Of a DNA stretch of 25,619 bases, positions 1 to 9,238 are shown piece after piece. The notes beneath the pieces are model-generated. The model made no database searches, was not told where the DNA came from, and worked only from the letters and a program-made list of their open reading frames with translations. The stretch is taken from the NCBI GenBank assembly GCA_025603075.1, contig MU626498.1, positions 6,953-32,571 on the forward strand, given 5' to 3'. Positions within the stretch are counted from its first letter, which is position 1. Each line of letters opens with the position of its first letter. The position numbers and the translations under genes are program-made. This DNA is from Neoconidiobolus thromboides FSU 785 (taxonomy: Eukaryota > Entomophthoromycota > Entomophthoromycetes > Entomophthorales > Neoconidiobolaceae).

Positions 1-422
1 ATAATATCAAATAGAGAACTAATTGGCTTCTTGGTTTTTTTTTCTATATAGTTTAATACCATTGTAGGTATGATGCCTCGTACACCCCCACCATCAATAC
101 TTAATATACACAATGGCTTCCCTTCTTTAGCTTCTGCACTACCATGAGTTATTTTTTCTAACAAACTGCTTAGTAACGCGTTTTTATTCAATGTATCTTC
201 TAATCCAGATTTTTTATTTGACTCATTTATATCTTTCTCATTAGATACCTCCTCCTTTGCTTCACTCTTGAATTCTACACCGTTTTTTATTTCTTCATCA
301 CTTTCAGCCCCGCTTATTATCTTCTCCTCAATTTGAATCTCACTTATCAATTCACTCTCAATCTCAGCCTGATATAGCGTTTCATTTTCTCCCTGATTGT
401 TATTTTTTAATTTGTTTGCCAT
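1..422 (-). CDS. patatin-like phospholipase, N-terminal part (cut by window edge)
   Basis: The frame is open from an ATG at 420-422 to the window edge, giving 140 codons plus two bases. Residues 1-100 are an acidic, Glu/Lys/Ser-rich, probably disordered leader. From about residue 103 the sequence reads LCILSIDGGGVRGIIP, the oxyanion-hole block DGGGxRG of the patatin family, followed by a helix and LFDI. In the family this last motif runs directly into the GxSxG nucleophile elbow, which would lie just beyond the window. Patatin-like enzymes are acyl hydrolases acting on phospholipids or galactolipids through a Ser-Asp dyad. There is no signal peptide or membrane segment in the visible part, so a cytosolic or peripheral enzyme is likely. 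The family is confident; the substrate and the remaining domain layout are not visible. Confidence 0.85.
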   Translation of the reverse strand, partial: MANKLKNNNQGENETLYQAEIESELISEIQIEEKIISGAESDEEIKNGVEFKSEAKEEVSNEKDINESNKKSGLEDTLNKNALLSSLLEKITHGSAEAKEGKPLCILSIDGGGVRGIIPTMVLNYIEKKTKKPISSLFDI

Positions 423-903
423 TTATTAAGTCTAAAAAGATGGATTTATTACAGCTGTTTATTTTTGTTCTTCTGTATCTTAAATATTAAATTTCCCCAC
501 TTTTTTGTTGATGTTGTTAACCTATTTTTTTGTTTACTATGCCATAAACCTAGCAGTTTTTTAAAAAGCTGGTTTAATCTGGTAGAATCGTTTGTAAAGT
601 GATCTTTCAGGTTTAAAATAAATAAAGATAAAATTTTTAACTAATAGTGACAAAAATAGAAGTTTTTACATCTTATCATTTTTGTAATATCTGTATTTTC
701 AAAATAAAAGTCTTAACACTTAGCTGTCCTAATATTTTTAAAGAAATATATTTTGTAGAATCAATCATGTCTTTTAGCTATGTAATCAAAGATCAACCAG
801 GAAATATTTCTAATAATATTAATAGCTTTTGATTAGGAGTTTTAATTACAATTGCTTTTGTTGACTTATTTGCTATATTCTTGTTATATCATATACTTTT
901 TTT

Positions 904-1035
904 TACAAAAGTGCAAGACCTCGAAGGTTTACATTTGCAAGCAAAAAATCAACAAAATACTATAAACTACTTCAAAATTTGAGTGTTTTGTGTAGTTTTT
1001 CTTTGCTTGTAAATACAAACCGTTGCGATTTTGTA
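904..1035. repeat. imperfect foldback (inverted repeat ~40 bp arms)
   Basis: The left arm (about 904-945) contains GGTTTACATTTGCAAGCAAA. The right arm (about 1002-1035), read as reverse complement, contains GGTTTGTATTTACAAGCAAA. Outside this the arms still partly match (ACAAAAGTGCAA against ACAAAATCGCAA). The loop is about 55 bp. This could be a MITE-type element or a chance hairpin favoured by base composition; the 17/20 match of the core argues for a real inverted repeat. Confidence 0.5.
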
Positions 1036-1378
1036 TATTTATAAAAAGCCATACCATCACTAACCTTGGTTTTTTACTTAAAGCACCTTGTTACTAATAC
1101 TATACAAGTGCTACCTTTTATGGTAAAGGTCAATCTAAATTTTTGAAATGTCAAATTAAATTACCAAGTTTACCACAAAACTTTGTTAAATGATTAACAT
1201 GGGTTGGCTTAAAAGCTTGATTCGAATTTTGCCCAATTTCGATTTTTAGTAATTACAATTAAACACTACTGTAAAGTATTTAATTTTTGTTTGATTTTAG
1301 ATTAGCACATTAACTCATGCTGAAACGTTTTTTTGCCTAGCTTAGGGGTTTTTTGGAAATTTTATACTATATAAAAAA

Positions 1379-1477
1379 TGGGGATGTATTTTTTCGTTTA
1401 AGAATTTTACTAACAAATTTTCCACTCAAATAGCGCTTAAAAAATGGAAAAGTAATGGAATCAAAAAAACATCCCCA
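1379..1477 (+). repeat. palindromic MITE-like element, copy 1
   Basis: A ~98-bp element opening TGGGGATGTATTTTTT and closing with an exact complementary end ACATCCCCA. The interior carries ACTCAAATAGCGCTTAAAAA and a TGGAAAAGTAATGGAA block. The two halves pair around the central AGCGCT, so the whole unit is an imperfect palindrome. It belongs to a family with at least nine copies in this window. No coding capacity. Confidence 0.8.
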
Positions 1478-1852
1478 AATAGTAAAAAGTAAATTAAGAT
1501 TTTATTTTTAATTTTGACCAAGCTTTTAAACTTATCTATATACAGATTGTTTTTGTTTATTAGAGGCAGTTTTGACAAAAAAATAAATTTTTAAAACAAC
1601 ATTAACTTGATTGAAAAATTAATGTTGGTTTATAGTTATATTTAAAAAAATTTAACAATAAAATTTTAAAAACAAATAATAATAATATAGTTTCATATAT
1701 TTATTATTCACTTTAATTTTTTTTAATATTTCTCATTATATAACTAATATTTCAGATAACTTTTTATTTTATTTTATTTTATTTACTTATTTTTAAATAT
1801 AATATAAGTAAAAATAAAAAGCATTAAATCATTCTAATAATAAAACTAAATG

Positions 1853-2340
1853 TTAAAGCTGTGAAATCTGGTGCTCAGGGTTTGGAGTCAAGAACAGCTA
1901 TTGCTGGGTTGACTACACTATAAGTCGAAAGGTCTTAGTTTATGTGACTAAGATAGACTTGGGTTATGAGGAATAGCACGTAATAGGTTACAAGCTATAT
2001 AAGACAAATAGAATAGACAATACTAATGTAAAACCTATGTAAAATACTATTAAGAAAACTTAGTGGCTTTATTAAATGTTCGAGATATCAGGGAATAATT
2101 CAGTTAAAAGCCTCGAACTACTATACTCTGTAAACTCTTTTATACTCTGAAAAGTATAAATATCAAAACGAGGGGAGAATATTCTTTGGGATGGAGCTAG
2201 AAATTCTCATAGTAAATCAAAATAAGAACGTGGAATTGATTTTCTCTGAACTCGAGAACACAACAGCTTAGGCGATTGTTGTGCTATAACTAACCATGGG
2301 ACTGACAAAGCGATATTTCACACTTTAAACTAAGCTGATA
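1853..2340. repeat. ~490-bp non-coding element with ~16-bp terminal inverted repeats
   Basis: The block is visibly richer in G/C than its surroundings. The left end reads GTTAAAGCTGTGAAATCT and the reverse complement of the right end reads GTTTAAAGTGTGAAATAT, so the ends are terminal inverted repeats with small mismatches. Inside there is a further inverted pair (GTTCGAG near 2078 and CTCGAAC near 2114). No open frame of useful length. A diverged copy of the first ~150 bp occurs inverted at 3178-3328, so this is a repeat family. A non-autonomous DNA transposon is the simplest reading. A solo LTR (TGTGAAAT...ATTTCACA) is the alternative, but the inverted match extends beyond TG/CA. Confidence 0.6.
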
Positions 2341-2611
2341 TATTAGAGATTTTTCTGCTTTTTTCATGTTTTTAATAATACTTTAACATTTAGTTTTGTT
2401 AAGATAATAACATTAACAATTTATTAATTAGTTTTAATATAAATTCCTAAATAATGTTTATTATATTTTATATTTGATAATATTTGATAAAGTTTTTTTT
2501 ATAAACAACTTATTAAAATTATTAAGAAAATCATGTTTTTAATAGTATTAATAATTTTATTTTATTTAAATTTCTTATAATAATGTTAGTGTTTTATCAT
2601 CAAATGTATAT

Positions 2612-2657
2612 AATTTTAGTTTAATTAATTCTTGTTTTAAACAAAAATACATCCTCA
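2612..2657 (-). repeat. fragment of palindromic MITE-like element
   Basis: The end-type sequence AAACAAAAATACATCCTCAT, preceded by an AATTCTTG stretch, matches one terminus of the ~98-bp family (compare ACAAAAATACATCCCCAT at 3099-3116). The rest of the unit is missing. It lies about 30 bp from copy 2, so it may be a broken end of a nested or adjacent insertion. Confidence 0.4.
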
Positions 2658-2684
2658 TTTGTGACTAACAATGTTATTAAATTT

Positions 2685-2778
2685 TTGATTATTTTTTTTA
2701 AGAGCTTTACTAACAACCTTTTCGCTCAAATAGTGCCTAAAAAATGGAAAAAGTGATGAAGCCAAAAAAACACCCTTA
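2685..2778 (+). repeat. palindromic MITE-like element, copy 2 (left end degraded)
   Basis: Shares GCTTTACTAACAAC, CGCTCAAATAGTGCC, ATGGAAAAAGTGATGAAGCC and the closing AAAAAAACACCC with the other copies. The opening GGGGATGT end is degraded. The central AGCGCT has mutated to AGTGCC. Confidence 0.7.
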
Positions 2779-3015
2779 TGTATATTTTATTATTTTGTTA
2801 TTTGAAAGCTATTTGTATTCGTACCTTTATGTTTATTTTTATTTTTAACCTTTTTAGCAGATATATATTTAAATTTAGATTTTAATTGTTTTCAAATATT
2901 TGTTTTAATGTTTCATAAAGAAATTTATTAATAAAAAAAGCCGAAATTCTTCATAAAATACTAACTTTTGTCAATAACATATATATTGTTAATTATATAT
3001 ATAATTGTAGCATAT

Positions 3016-3114
3016 GGGAGTGTTTTTTTTGGCTTCATTACTTTTTCCATCTTTTAAGCGCTATTTGAGTGGAAAAATTATTAGTAAAATTCTTAAATAC
3101 AAAAATACATCCCC
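3016..3114 (-). repeat. palindromic MITE-like element, copy 3
   Basis: Inverted relative to copies 1 and 2: it opens GGGAGTGTTTTTTTTGGCTT and closes AAAAATACATCCCC, flanked by TAT on the left and ATA on the right. It contains CTTTTAAGCGCTATTTGAGT at its centre. A full-length, well-preserved member; the TA at each side is compatible with a TA target-site duplication. Confidence 0.8.
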
Positions 3115-3177
3115 ATATTTATTGTAAAACTTTAAATTAAATTACGTATTTTCAAAATATTCTAAAATATTGCTTTG

Positions 3178-3328
3178 TCTTACATAGTTCATAGCCTATT
3201 ACATTCTATTCTTCATAATGTAAGTCCATCTTAGTTACATAAACTAAGATTTTTTTACTTATGCCTAGTTAATCAATCAAAAGTTACTTTTAACTCCAAC
3301 TACTGAATAATTAGATCTCACAAATATG
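3178..3328. repeat. diverged inverted partial copy of the 1853-2340 element
   Basis: Read as reverse complement, this stretch follows the first ~150 bp of the 1853-2340 element. Shared landmarks are CATCTTAGTTACATAAACTA (against ATCTTAGTCACATAAACTA), CTATTACATTCTATTC and the outer end AGATCTCACA (against AGATTTCACA). Many substitutions separate the two, so the family is old. Confidence 0.55.
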
Positions 3329-3393
3329 ATTAAAGAAACAAATAACTATCAACAAAGATTTTGTTAAGTTTTTTTTAAATTTTTAATAAGAAC

Positions 3394-3490
3394 GGGAATG
3401 TTTTTTTAGTTTCATTACTTTTTCCATTTTTTAAAAGCTATTTGAGCGAAAAGATTGTTAATAAAATCTTAAACAAGAAAATAAATTTCC
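3394..3490 (-). repeat. palindromic MITE-like element, copy 4 (diverged)
   Basis: Opens GGGAATGTTTTTTTAG, continues TTTCATTACTTTTTCCATTT and AGCTATTTGAGCGAAAAGAT, and ends AAATAAATTTCC. The central AGCGCT is lost (AAAGCT). The closing end is more worn than in copies 3 and 5. Confidence 0.7.
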
Positions 3491-4296
3491 AAATATTACT
3501 ATTTATATTGTAAAGTTTTAACTATTTTTTAATAAGATTTCAATTGATATAACGTTTTAATATATATACTATATAATTAAAACATATAAAAAAAGCATAT
3601 TGAATCTTTTGTTACTTTATTATAATCTACTATACTACTATTTTAAAATGCTTTTAATTTTAATTTTAATTAATCTTTTTTTATATTTAGAAAATAGTTT
3701 ATTTATTTATTTTAGATTTGACATGTACCCAAACAATATCTTATATAACATATTTGTATAGTTAGGTCTTATTTTTTTATTTATGACTTTTAGAATTTTT
3801 TCTCATAATTTACTTATATATTTTTTAGAAATTTACCAAATAATTCCTAAATTTAAGCTAAATAGTGAATATTGTTTGAACTAATTTAAAATAAGCAAAT
3901 ATTTATTTTGGAACAGTGTAGTTAACATTGACATTTGTATATAGTAATATTTAAAAATAAAAAAGAAGCAAAAGCTTTAAAAGCTATAATTTGAAGTGAA
4001 AAAAATACTATTAAGGCTTTAATAACTCAAAAGAATTGATAATTCTATATAAACAAGATAAAAAACTAGTAAGTGTAATTTATGTAAAATTAATTTTAAA
4101 TTATTTAAGGATAAATAAATTAAAAAATATGTTAGTAACATACTATTAAATTTAGGAAAAAATCAAAGCCATTTACAATATTACTGTTTATAATTATTTA
4201 TGAATACTTTGTTTTTGGAAGTATTTAAAGTAGGCTTTATAGCAAATGATGTTTTATGATCTTGATTTATTAGTCTATACTAACAATTTATTATAT

Positions 4297-4395
4297 GAGG
4301 GTGTTTTTTTTGGTTTTATCACTTTTTCTATCTTTTAAGCGCTATTTGAGTGGAAAAATTATTAGTAAAAGTCTTAAACATAAAAATACATCCCC
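4297..4395 (-). repeat. palindromic MITE-like element, copy 5
   Basis: Opens GAGGGTGTTTTTTTTGGTTT, has CTTTTAAGCGCTATTTGAGT at the centre and closes AAAAATACATCCCC. It is flanked by TAT and ATA. Nearly identical in layout to copy 3. Confidence 0.8.
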
Positions 4396-4889
4396 ATATA
4401 TTAACAAAATTCCAGAGTATACAATTTGTGATTTATATAGCAATACAATAAATTAAACATATCAAATACATGCTAAATAAATATCTTAGTCAATGGCTTA
4501 AAAATTTATTAAAAAATATTAGAACATAGTATGTTTGAAATCATGAATCTATTACTAAGTGCTACTTGTATTAACTCATTTTTTATTTCAATATCCAAAA
4601 GACGTTTGATTAGCACTACTTTTTACAAACATTTATTTCAAAACATTATAAAATTAAAGCATCTCATATAATAAGATTTACATTAGCTTATCAATAGCAT
4701 CGTTCAATTATAAAGTGTTGAACTAATATTTTATAGTCAAAGGTTTATAGCTCTCTTATAGAACAAATAGCAATAATATTTTGAAAGACTGTTCATTTGG
4801 GACATTAAATTAATATATTTTTATGTATTAAATGTTCTCAAGTGTAAATAATATAATAATGAAGTGTGATATAAAATAGGTGCTTATAG

Positions 4890-4897
4890 TATATAAA
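4890..4897 (+). promoter_or_regulatory. TATA box of the LPMO-like gene
   Basis: TATATAAA lies 67 bp upstream of the ATG at 4957, the same spacing seen at the SOD-like and three-module secreted genes. An intact-looking promoter in front of a broken reading frame suggests that the inactivation is recent, or that the locus is still transcribed. Confidence 0.5.
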
Positions 4898-4956
4898 TGC
4901 AAAAATATCTCATATCAATTTAAAATAACTTTCGACAAGCTATAATATTATCTGAA

Positions 4957-5877
4957 ATGGTTTCAAAAAAACTATCTGCTCTCTTACTTTTCCTTGGTGC
5001 TGTCCATCAAGTTACTTCTCATATAGAAATGATCAATCCTCCTCCAAGAAAATCACAATACAACAAGAATTACTCTGAATCTGAATTCGATTATTCTTAT
5101 ACTTCCCCACTTGGTACTGACTACCCATATCCTTGCCGTGGTTATATCAAAGGTCTATAATCATATGATGTTAGTGCTGGAGAAAATATTTCTGTACAGC
5201 TCCGTGGTACTGCCACCCATGATGGTGGGCATTGTCAATTTTCAGTATCCTACAATGACAGAGACTGGGTAGTATTGAAGGGTGTTTATGGAAACTGTTT
5301 AACCGGTGGATTAAGCTATGACATACCTATCCTAGCTAATGCTCCAAGCGGATCTGTAACATTTGCATGGGGTTGGATCAATAGATCTGGTAACCGTGAA
5401 TATTACATGAATTGTGCTGATATTACGATCAAGAATGGTAAAGAATGAGGAAGTATCACTGGATATGTACCAGCCATAGCTAACGTTGGTGGTCACGAAG
5501 TTTTCCCAGAAGGTTTTGCTGATGATTGTAAAAAATTCGAAATGGAATCTACTCCATATAAAACCATTTCGCCAAGTGATTCTCAAGATACCTCAGTAAG
5601 AAATGACCAAAAGAAGCTTGATATTCCAGTAAAATAAGAACCAGAAAAAGAAGAGCCAAAGAAAGAAGAACAATCTCCATCTCCTTAAGGGACTAAATCT
5701 ATCAAACCTAAAGAATCTGGTAATCCTGGTAAAGGTGAATGCACTAACCATGGATTACAGCGCTGCCACCAAAACAACTTACAAACTTGCTTAAACGGTA
5801 AAATTTTAACACAAATTTGCCCTCAAGGTTCATCTTGCAAGTCTTATATTGGAGCTTTCGCTTGTTTGACATTTTAA
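4957..5877 (+). pseudogene. secreted LPMO-like protein with CBM19-like chitin-binding tail, four internal stops
   Basis: A single frame of 306 codons reads through as one coherent protein, interrupted by TAA at 5158 (codon 68), TGA at 5446 (codon 164), TAA at 5635 (227) and TAA at 5686 (244). Residues 1-21 are a signal peptide ending ...HQVTS, so the mature protein starts with His22, as the copper-binding His1 of lytic polysaccharide monooxygenases does. THDGGHC (87-93) offers the second His. GNREYYMNCADI resembles fungal chitin LPMO-like proteins. A Pro/Glu/Lys linker (about 220-258) leads to a six-Cys module (Cys262, 270, 278, 288, 294, 303) with CBM19-like spacing. An intact gene would encode a secreted chitin-binding, oxidative wall-active enzyme. 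No frameshift is visible. Gln fits the three TAA sites; the TGA could be former Trp, Arg or Gly. The exact AA family is uncertain. Confidence 0.75.
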
Positions 5878-6898
5878 GATTTATAACAAATTTGATTGAT
5901 TTCAATAAACAAATTAATGAAAAACTATAATGTTAAATTTACATATTTAAATGTTACTGGAAAATAAACCAAATTCAATGATATATATTATTAAAGTGTA
6001 GAAAATTTATATCATAATGTAAGAAATATATAATCTAAACTTATTATTTTTATGATTATAGCCAGTATATAAAATTTTCGAACTACCTACTGCCTTGTCA
6101 TATACATAAATATAAACATAAGATATAATGATCAATTTAATAAACTCGAATAATTTATTTTTATCAAATTATATCCCAGGTTTAAAACACTTAGAAATAT
6201 TTAGACAAAAATACTCCAGTTTTTAATATTAACATCAAAGTAAAAGATTTATTAGTATAAACTTATCATCATACTTGCTAACCTTAAAATTAATAACATC
6301 ATTAAATAACCAGCTTACGATTCTAGTAAGCTTTGATGAAGAAATTCAATTTATTTAACTTTGTCATAATTTCCTTTATTACTAAACAAATTTTAAAAAC
6401 TTTTACAAGTTTATAAATGTTTAATAAATAATATTTCAAATATTGTTGTTCTGATGTCTTAAAATTTTAGAATTTAACGTTTATTATATCTGCTATACAT
6501 GCTAATACTTAAAATTATATACTGATAGAAACAGAGGATATTAATATAAGAACACTATTGGGTGTAACTTTATGTGAATAACTGTCAATTTGACTTTTTA
6601 GTATTTCAACACATCTCTTGCTGCGAGTTTTATTTATGAAGTAAATTTTATAAAGCAATTGTTCATTTAACTGCAAATCATAAGCCAAACTCTACATTTA
6701 TAGTTATTTGCACTTGTTGAACCAATCCTAATTCACTTTTTTTAGATTTAGACAGCAAATAAACTTCAAGTTTGTAATTGTTAAATTAAAACTCAATCAA
6801 ATTCTTTTTAAAGTAAATTATTCTTAGAGTTATAGGAAACCCACTATATAACAAAAAAAACTCAATTTTGATCAATTCAGCTCTAAATATTTAATAAA
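5878..6898. other. intergenic spacer without recognised features
   Basis: About 1 kb of A/T-rich sequence between the LPMO-like gene and RAD52. I see no gene and no copy of the repeat families. A possible TATA box, TATATAAC at 6845-6852, lies 54 bp before the RAD52 ATG. Confidence 0.6.
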
Positions 6899-8810
6899 AT
6901 GAGGTGAATAGTAATATCGATTTAATTTATTAATACTAATTTATTAAGTGATCCATCAATAAAAAAGGAGAACTTAGAGCTTAATCTGCACCCCCAATAT
7001 GATCAAGAAGAAGTACAAATAATAAATGAGAAGTTAGCCCGACAGTTAGAGCCTACCGAGATCAGCCATCGAACAGCTTTTGGCGGAAGTAATAATATTA
7101 AGATAAAAAATATTAGAATATAAATAAGTAAACATAACTAGGTAGAGTAGCTTATCTTGAGGGTTGGAAATCAATTGAAATAGCAAATGAAATATTTGGG
7201 TTTAATGGCTGGAGTAGTGAAATTAAGGATTTTGTTGTTGATTTTGTAATTTAATTTTATGTTAAGTAAATTTTAAATTAAATATTGTAGCTTGATGTCG
7301 CTGATGGAAAATGGAGTGTTGGAGTCACTGCCCATATAAGAGTTGTAACAAGAGATGGTTCGTTTCATGAGGTATATAAAATACAATTCTTAAAACTTTA
7401 CCTCAAGCTATTTAGGATGTTGGATATGGCACTATGGAAAATGCTAAGTCTAAAGGACAAGCTTTTGAAAAGGTTTGTTCAATTTCATCAAATTAAAAAT
7501 TAATTAATTCCGTAATAATAAAGGCCAGAAAAGAAGCAGTTACGGATGGAGTAAAAAGAGCATTAAGATATTTTGGTAATGCTTTAGGTAATTGCTTATA
7601 CGATAAAAAATTCCTTGCTTCAGCGAAAAAAGTAAAGCTATATATAGTAATCAATTATTGCATTGCTAATTGTCATCTTTAGCCCCCAACAATAATAAAC
7701 AATCCAGCCAATTCGTTTAACCCAAGTTTGGGAAACGGTATATACAATAACCAAAATATTAACATAAACCATAACAAAAGAAGTTTTCCAAGCCAAGCTT
7801 TGAGTAATAATAATATAAGAATGGGAATAGAATCTAATTCTAACAATATAAACATAACACCTAGGTAATAAATTTAATAATATAACTTGCTACAATATTA
7901 ACTTGTTGTAGCCCAACTACTACAACTTATAAACCTTCATACTTAACTAAAAAGTAATATTATAAATAGAACGAATATTAGTTTAATTATTTTGTTTTAG
8001 TAACCATCCAAATAACACTAATAATACTATAAATTTAACCCCAAGGTTTGGTTTATTATGTTATAGTTTAAAGTATCCTAACCTTATTTTTCAGCACAAA
8101 TAACCAAACCAATAATAGTAATAATAATAACAATATCAGAAGCTTCAACTGCACAAATCCAAACCAGGGGATGGCTAACCTTGATTTGAATAATACTACC
8201 AGAAGCTATAGTACTTCAAACTTAAACCAAGGAAAAGCTAATTCCAGTTCAAATAACACTACCAGAAACCTCAATGCTCTAAATCCAAGTCGAGGAGTAA
8301 CTAATGCTAACTTAAATAACAACAAGAGCTTAAATGCTAATAGTCCAAATCAAAAGATAACTAACTCTAATTCAAATAGCAATATGAGTTTCACCCAAGA
8401 AGGTTCTAATAATAGTAGCTCCACTACTTTTCAAAGTTTCGGTATAATCAATTTACAATTATAAAATAAGCTTATATTTTTTTAGACGTACTAAGCCAAG
8501 ATACTTCTTTTGATGTACCTGATTGTAAGAAGTAATCATAAATGTATAACATTACTAAAACATTATAGTCCTTCTGAGAGCTACTGATAGTGTAAATAGA
8601 ATCGATCCTAGAGGAATTGAAATTAAGAAAGAAACTATGGCTAATAGTATGAACGTCGATCATCATTCAGAGCAGTTTAACTTCAATGCTTTTGCTAATA
8701 ATATACATAGCATCAATTCAATGAAGATTGATAAACCTAATAACTCTTCCCCAGCCAAAAGAAATCATCGACCAAACGACCTCAACCAAAAAAGGTTCCG
8801 TGATAACTAG
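6899..8810 (+). CDS. RAD52: DNA repair and recombination protein RAD52
   Basis: Twelve exons: 6899-6903, 6949-7088, 7142-7245, 7291-7371, 7416-7472, 7524-7631, 7683-7864, 7912-7953, 8001-8045, 8095-8441, 8486-8524, 8569-8810; 463 aa, close to yeast Rad52. RAD52 forms rings on single-stranded DNA, anneals complementary strands and in fungi mediates Rad51 loading. The conserved N-terminal domain is clear: [54 protein letters not shown], then [18 protein letters not shown] to about residue 160. Residues 166-400 are an Asn/Ser/Thr-rich low-complexity region typical of AT-rich fungal genomes. The C-terminus is basic ([20 protein letters not shown]) and ends at TAG. All introns are 44-53 nt GT-AG. 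Exon 1 is only ATGAG; it is inferred because the downstream frame has a stop at 6920 and a GTGAAT...TTAAG intron joins it to give MSDPS. Exons 3-6 are firmest; the tail exons rest on phase and splice signals. Confidence 0.9.
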
Positions 8811-9238
8811 GATTTGCCATTTGTGTTAAAAGATTTTGAGCATGATTATGTTTATTTTTTCATGCTTTTTAAAATAGTAGACCATTAATAAATTATTTAA
8901 AAAGAATAAAATATTTGCTTGAATTAAGTGTAAAAATTTTATCTTTTAAGTAAACTATTAAACTTTATCTACTCTTGTAAATAGCAAAAAATAGTTAATG
9001 AAATTTAAAAAATTAAACCATGCAAAAGTTTTTATATTTATACCAATCAATTTCTATTTCTATAAACTGTTAAAGCACTAGAGTATCATCTGAGTGTTGG
9101 TCTAATAATAATATAATAATAACAATAATAACAATAATAACAATAATAACAATAATATTATATAGCAGTATTATTTTTATTCTATCTCAGCAATGAAAAA
9201 ATCAAAATGTAGTTTGTAATAGCAATATTAATCGAAAT
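8811..9238. other. spacer between convergent genes, with AAT/AAC microsatellite
   Basis: RAD52 (+) and the NOP15-type gene (-) converge here, so both 3' untranslated regions lie in 428 bp. A repeat tract of AAT and AAC triplets spans about 9102-9158, including several tandem AATAATAAC units. No gene seen. Confidence 0.7.
9102..9158. repeat. AAT/AAC microsatellite
   Basis: Tandem AAT and AAC triplets, at least four near-perfect AATAATAAC units, located between two convergent 3' ends. Non-coding in context. It is expected to vary in length between strains. Confidence 0.85.

Larger units (their letters stand above)
423..4889. other. repeat-rich intergenic stretch
   Basis: About 4.5 kb with no supportable gene on either strand. 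Open frames here are short, begin in A/T-rich sequence and show no recognisable protein. It holds a foldback (904-1035), a ~490-bp element with terminal inverted repeats (1853-2340), a diverged partial inverted copy of it (3178-3328), and five copies plus a fragment of a ~98-bp palindromic element (listed separately). The rest is A/T-rich spacer. The first few hundred bases must contain the promoter of the patatin-like gene, but no clear TATA box was recognised there. Confidence 0.7.

Noticed and set aside
647-832. 61-codon open frame on the plus strand
   Set aside because: Phe/Ile/Asn-rich translation of A/T-rich spacer with no recognisable domain, promoter or splice context.
1860-2332. Solo LTR reading of the 490-bp element (TGTGAAAT...ATTTCACA)
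   Set aside because: The inverted match continues beyond the TG/CA ends and the flanks show no direct 4-6-bp duplication, so a TIR element is the better description.
5332-5586. 84-codon frame on the minus strand
   Set aside because: Lies antisense to the LPMO-like gene and has no protein-like features of its own.
5158-5688. Reassignment of TAA (and TGA) to sense codons
   Set aside because: The other genes (RAD52, NOP15-type, ARP2, RMT2, ISN1, SOD-like) contain no in-frame stops in conserved regions and terminate with TAA or TAG, so a genome-wide code change does not fit.
5629-5689. A 61-nt GTAAAA...TTAAG intron that would remove the last two internal stops of the LPMO-like gene
   Set aside because: Its length is not a multiple of three and removing it destroys the frame of the six-Cys tail. 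The removed part also reads as a normal Pro/Glu/Lys linker.
8472-8666. 64-codon frame on the minus strand
   Set aside because: Antisense to the last RAD52 exons and the intron between them.
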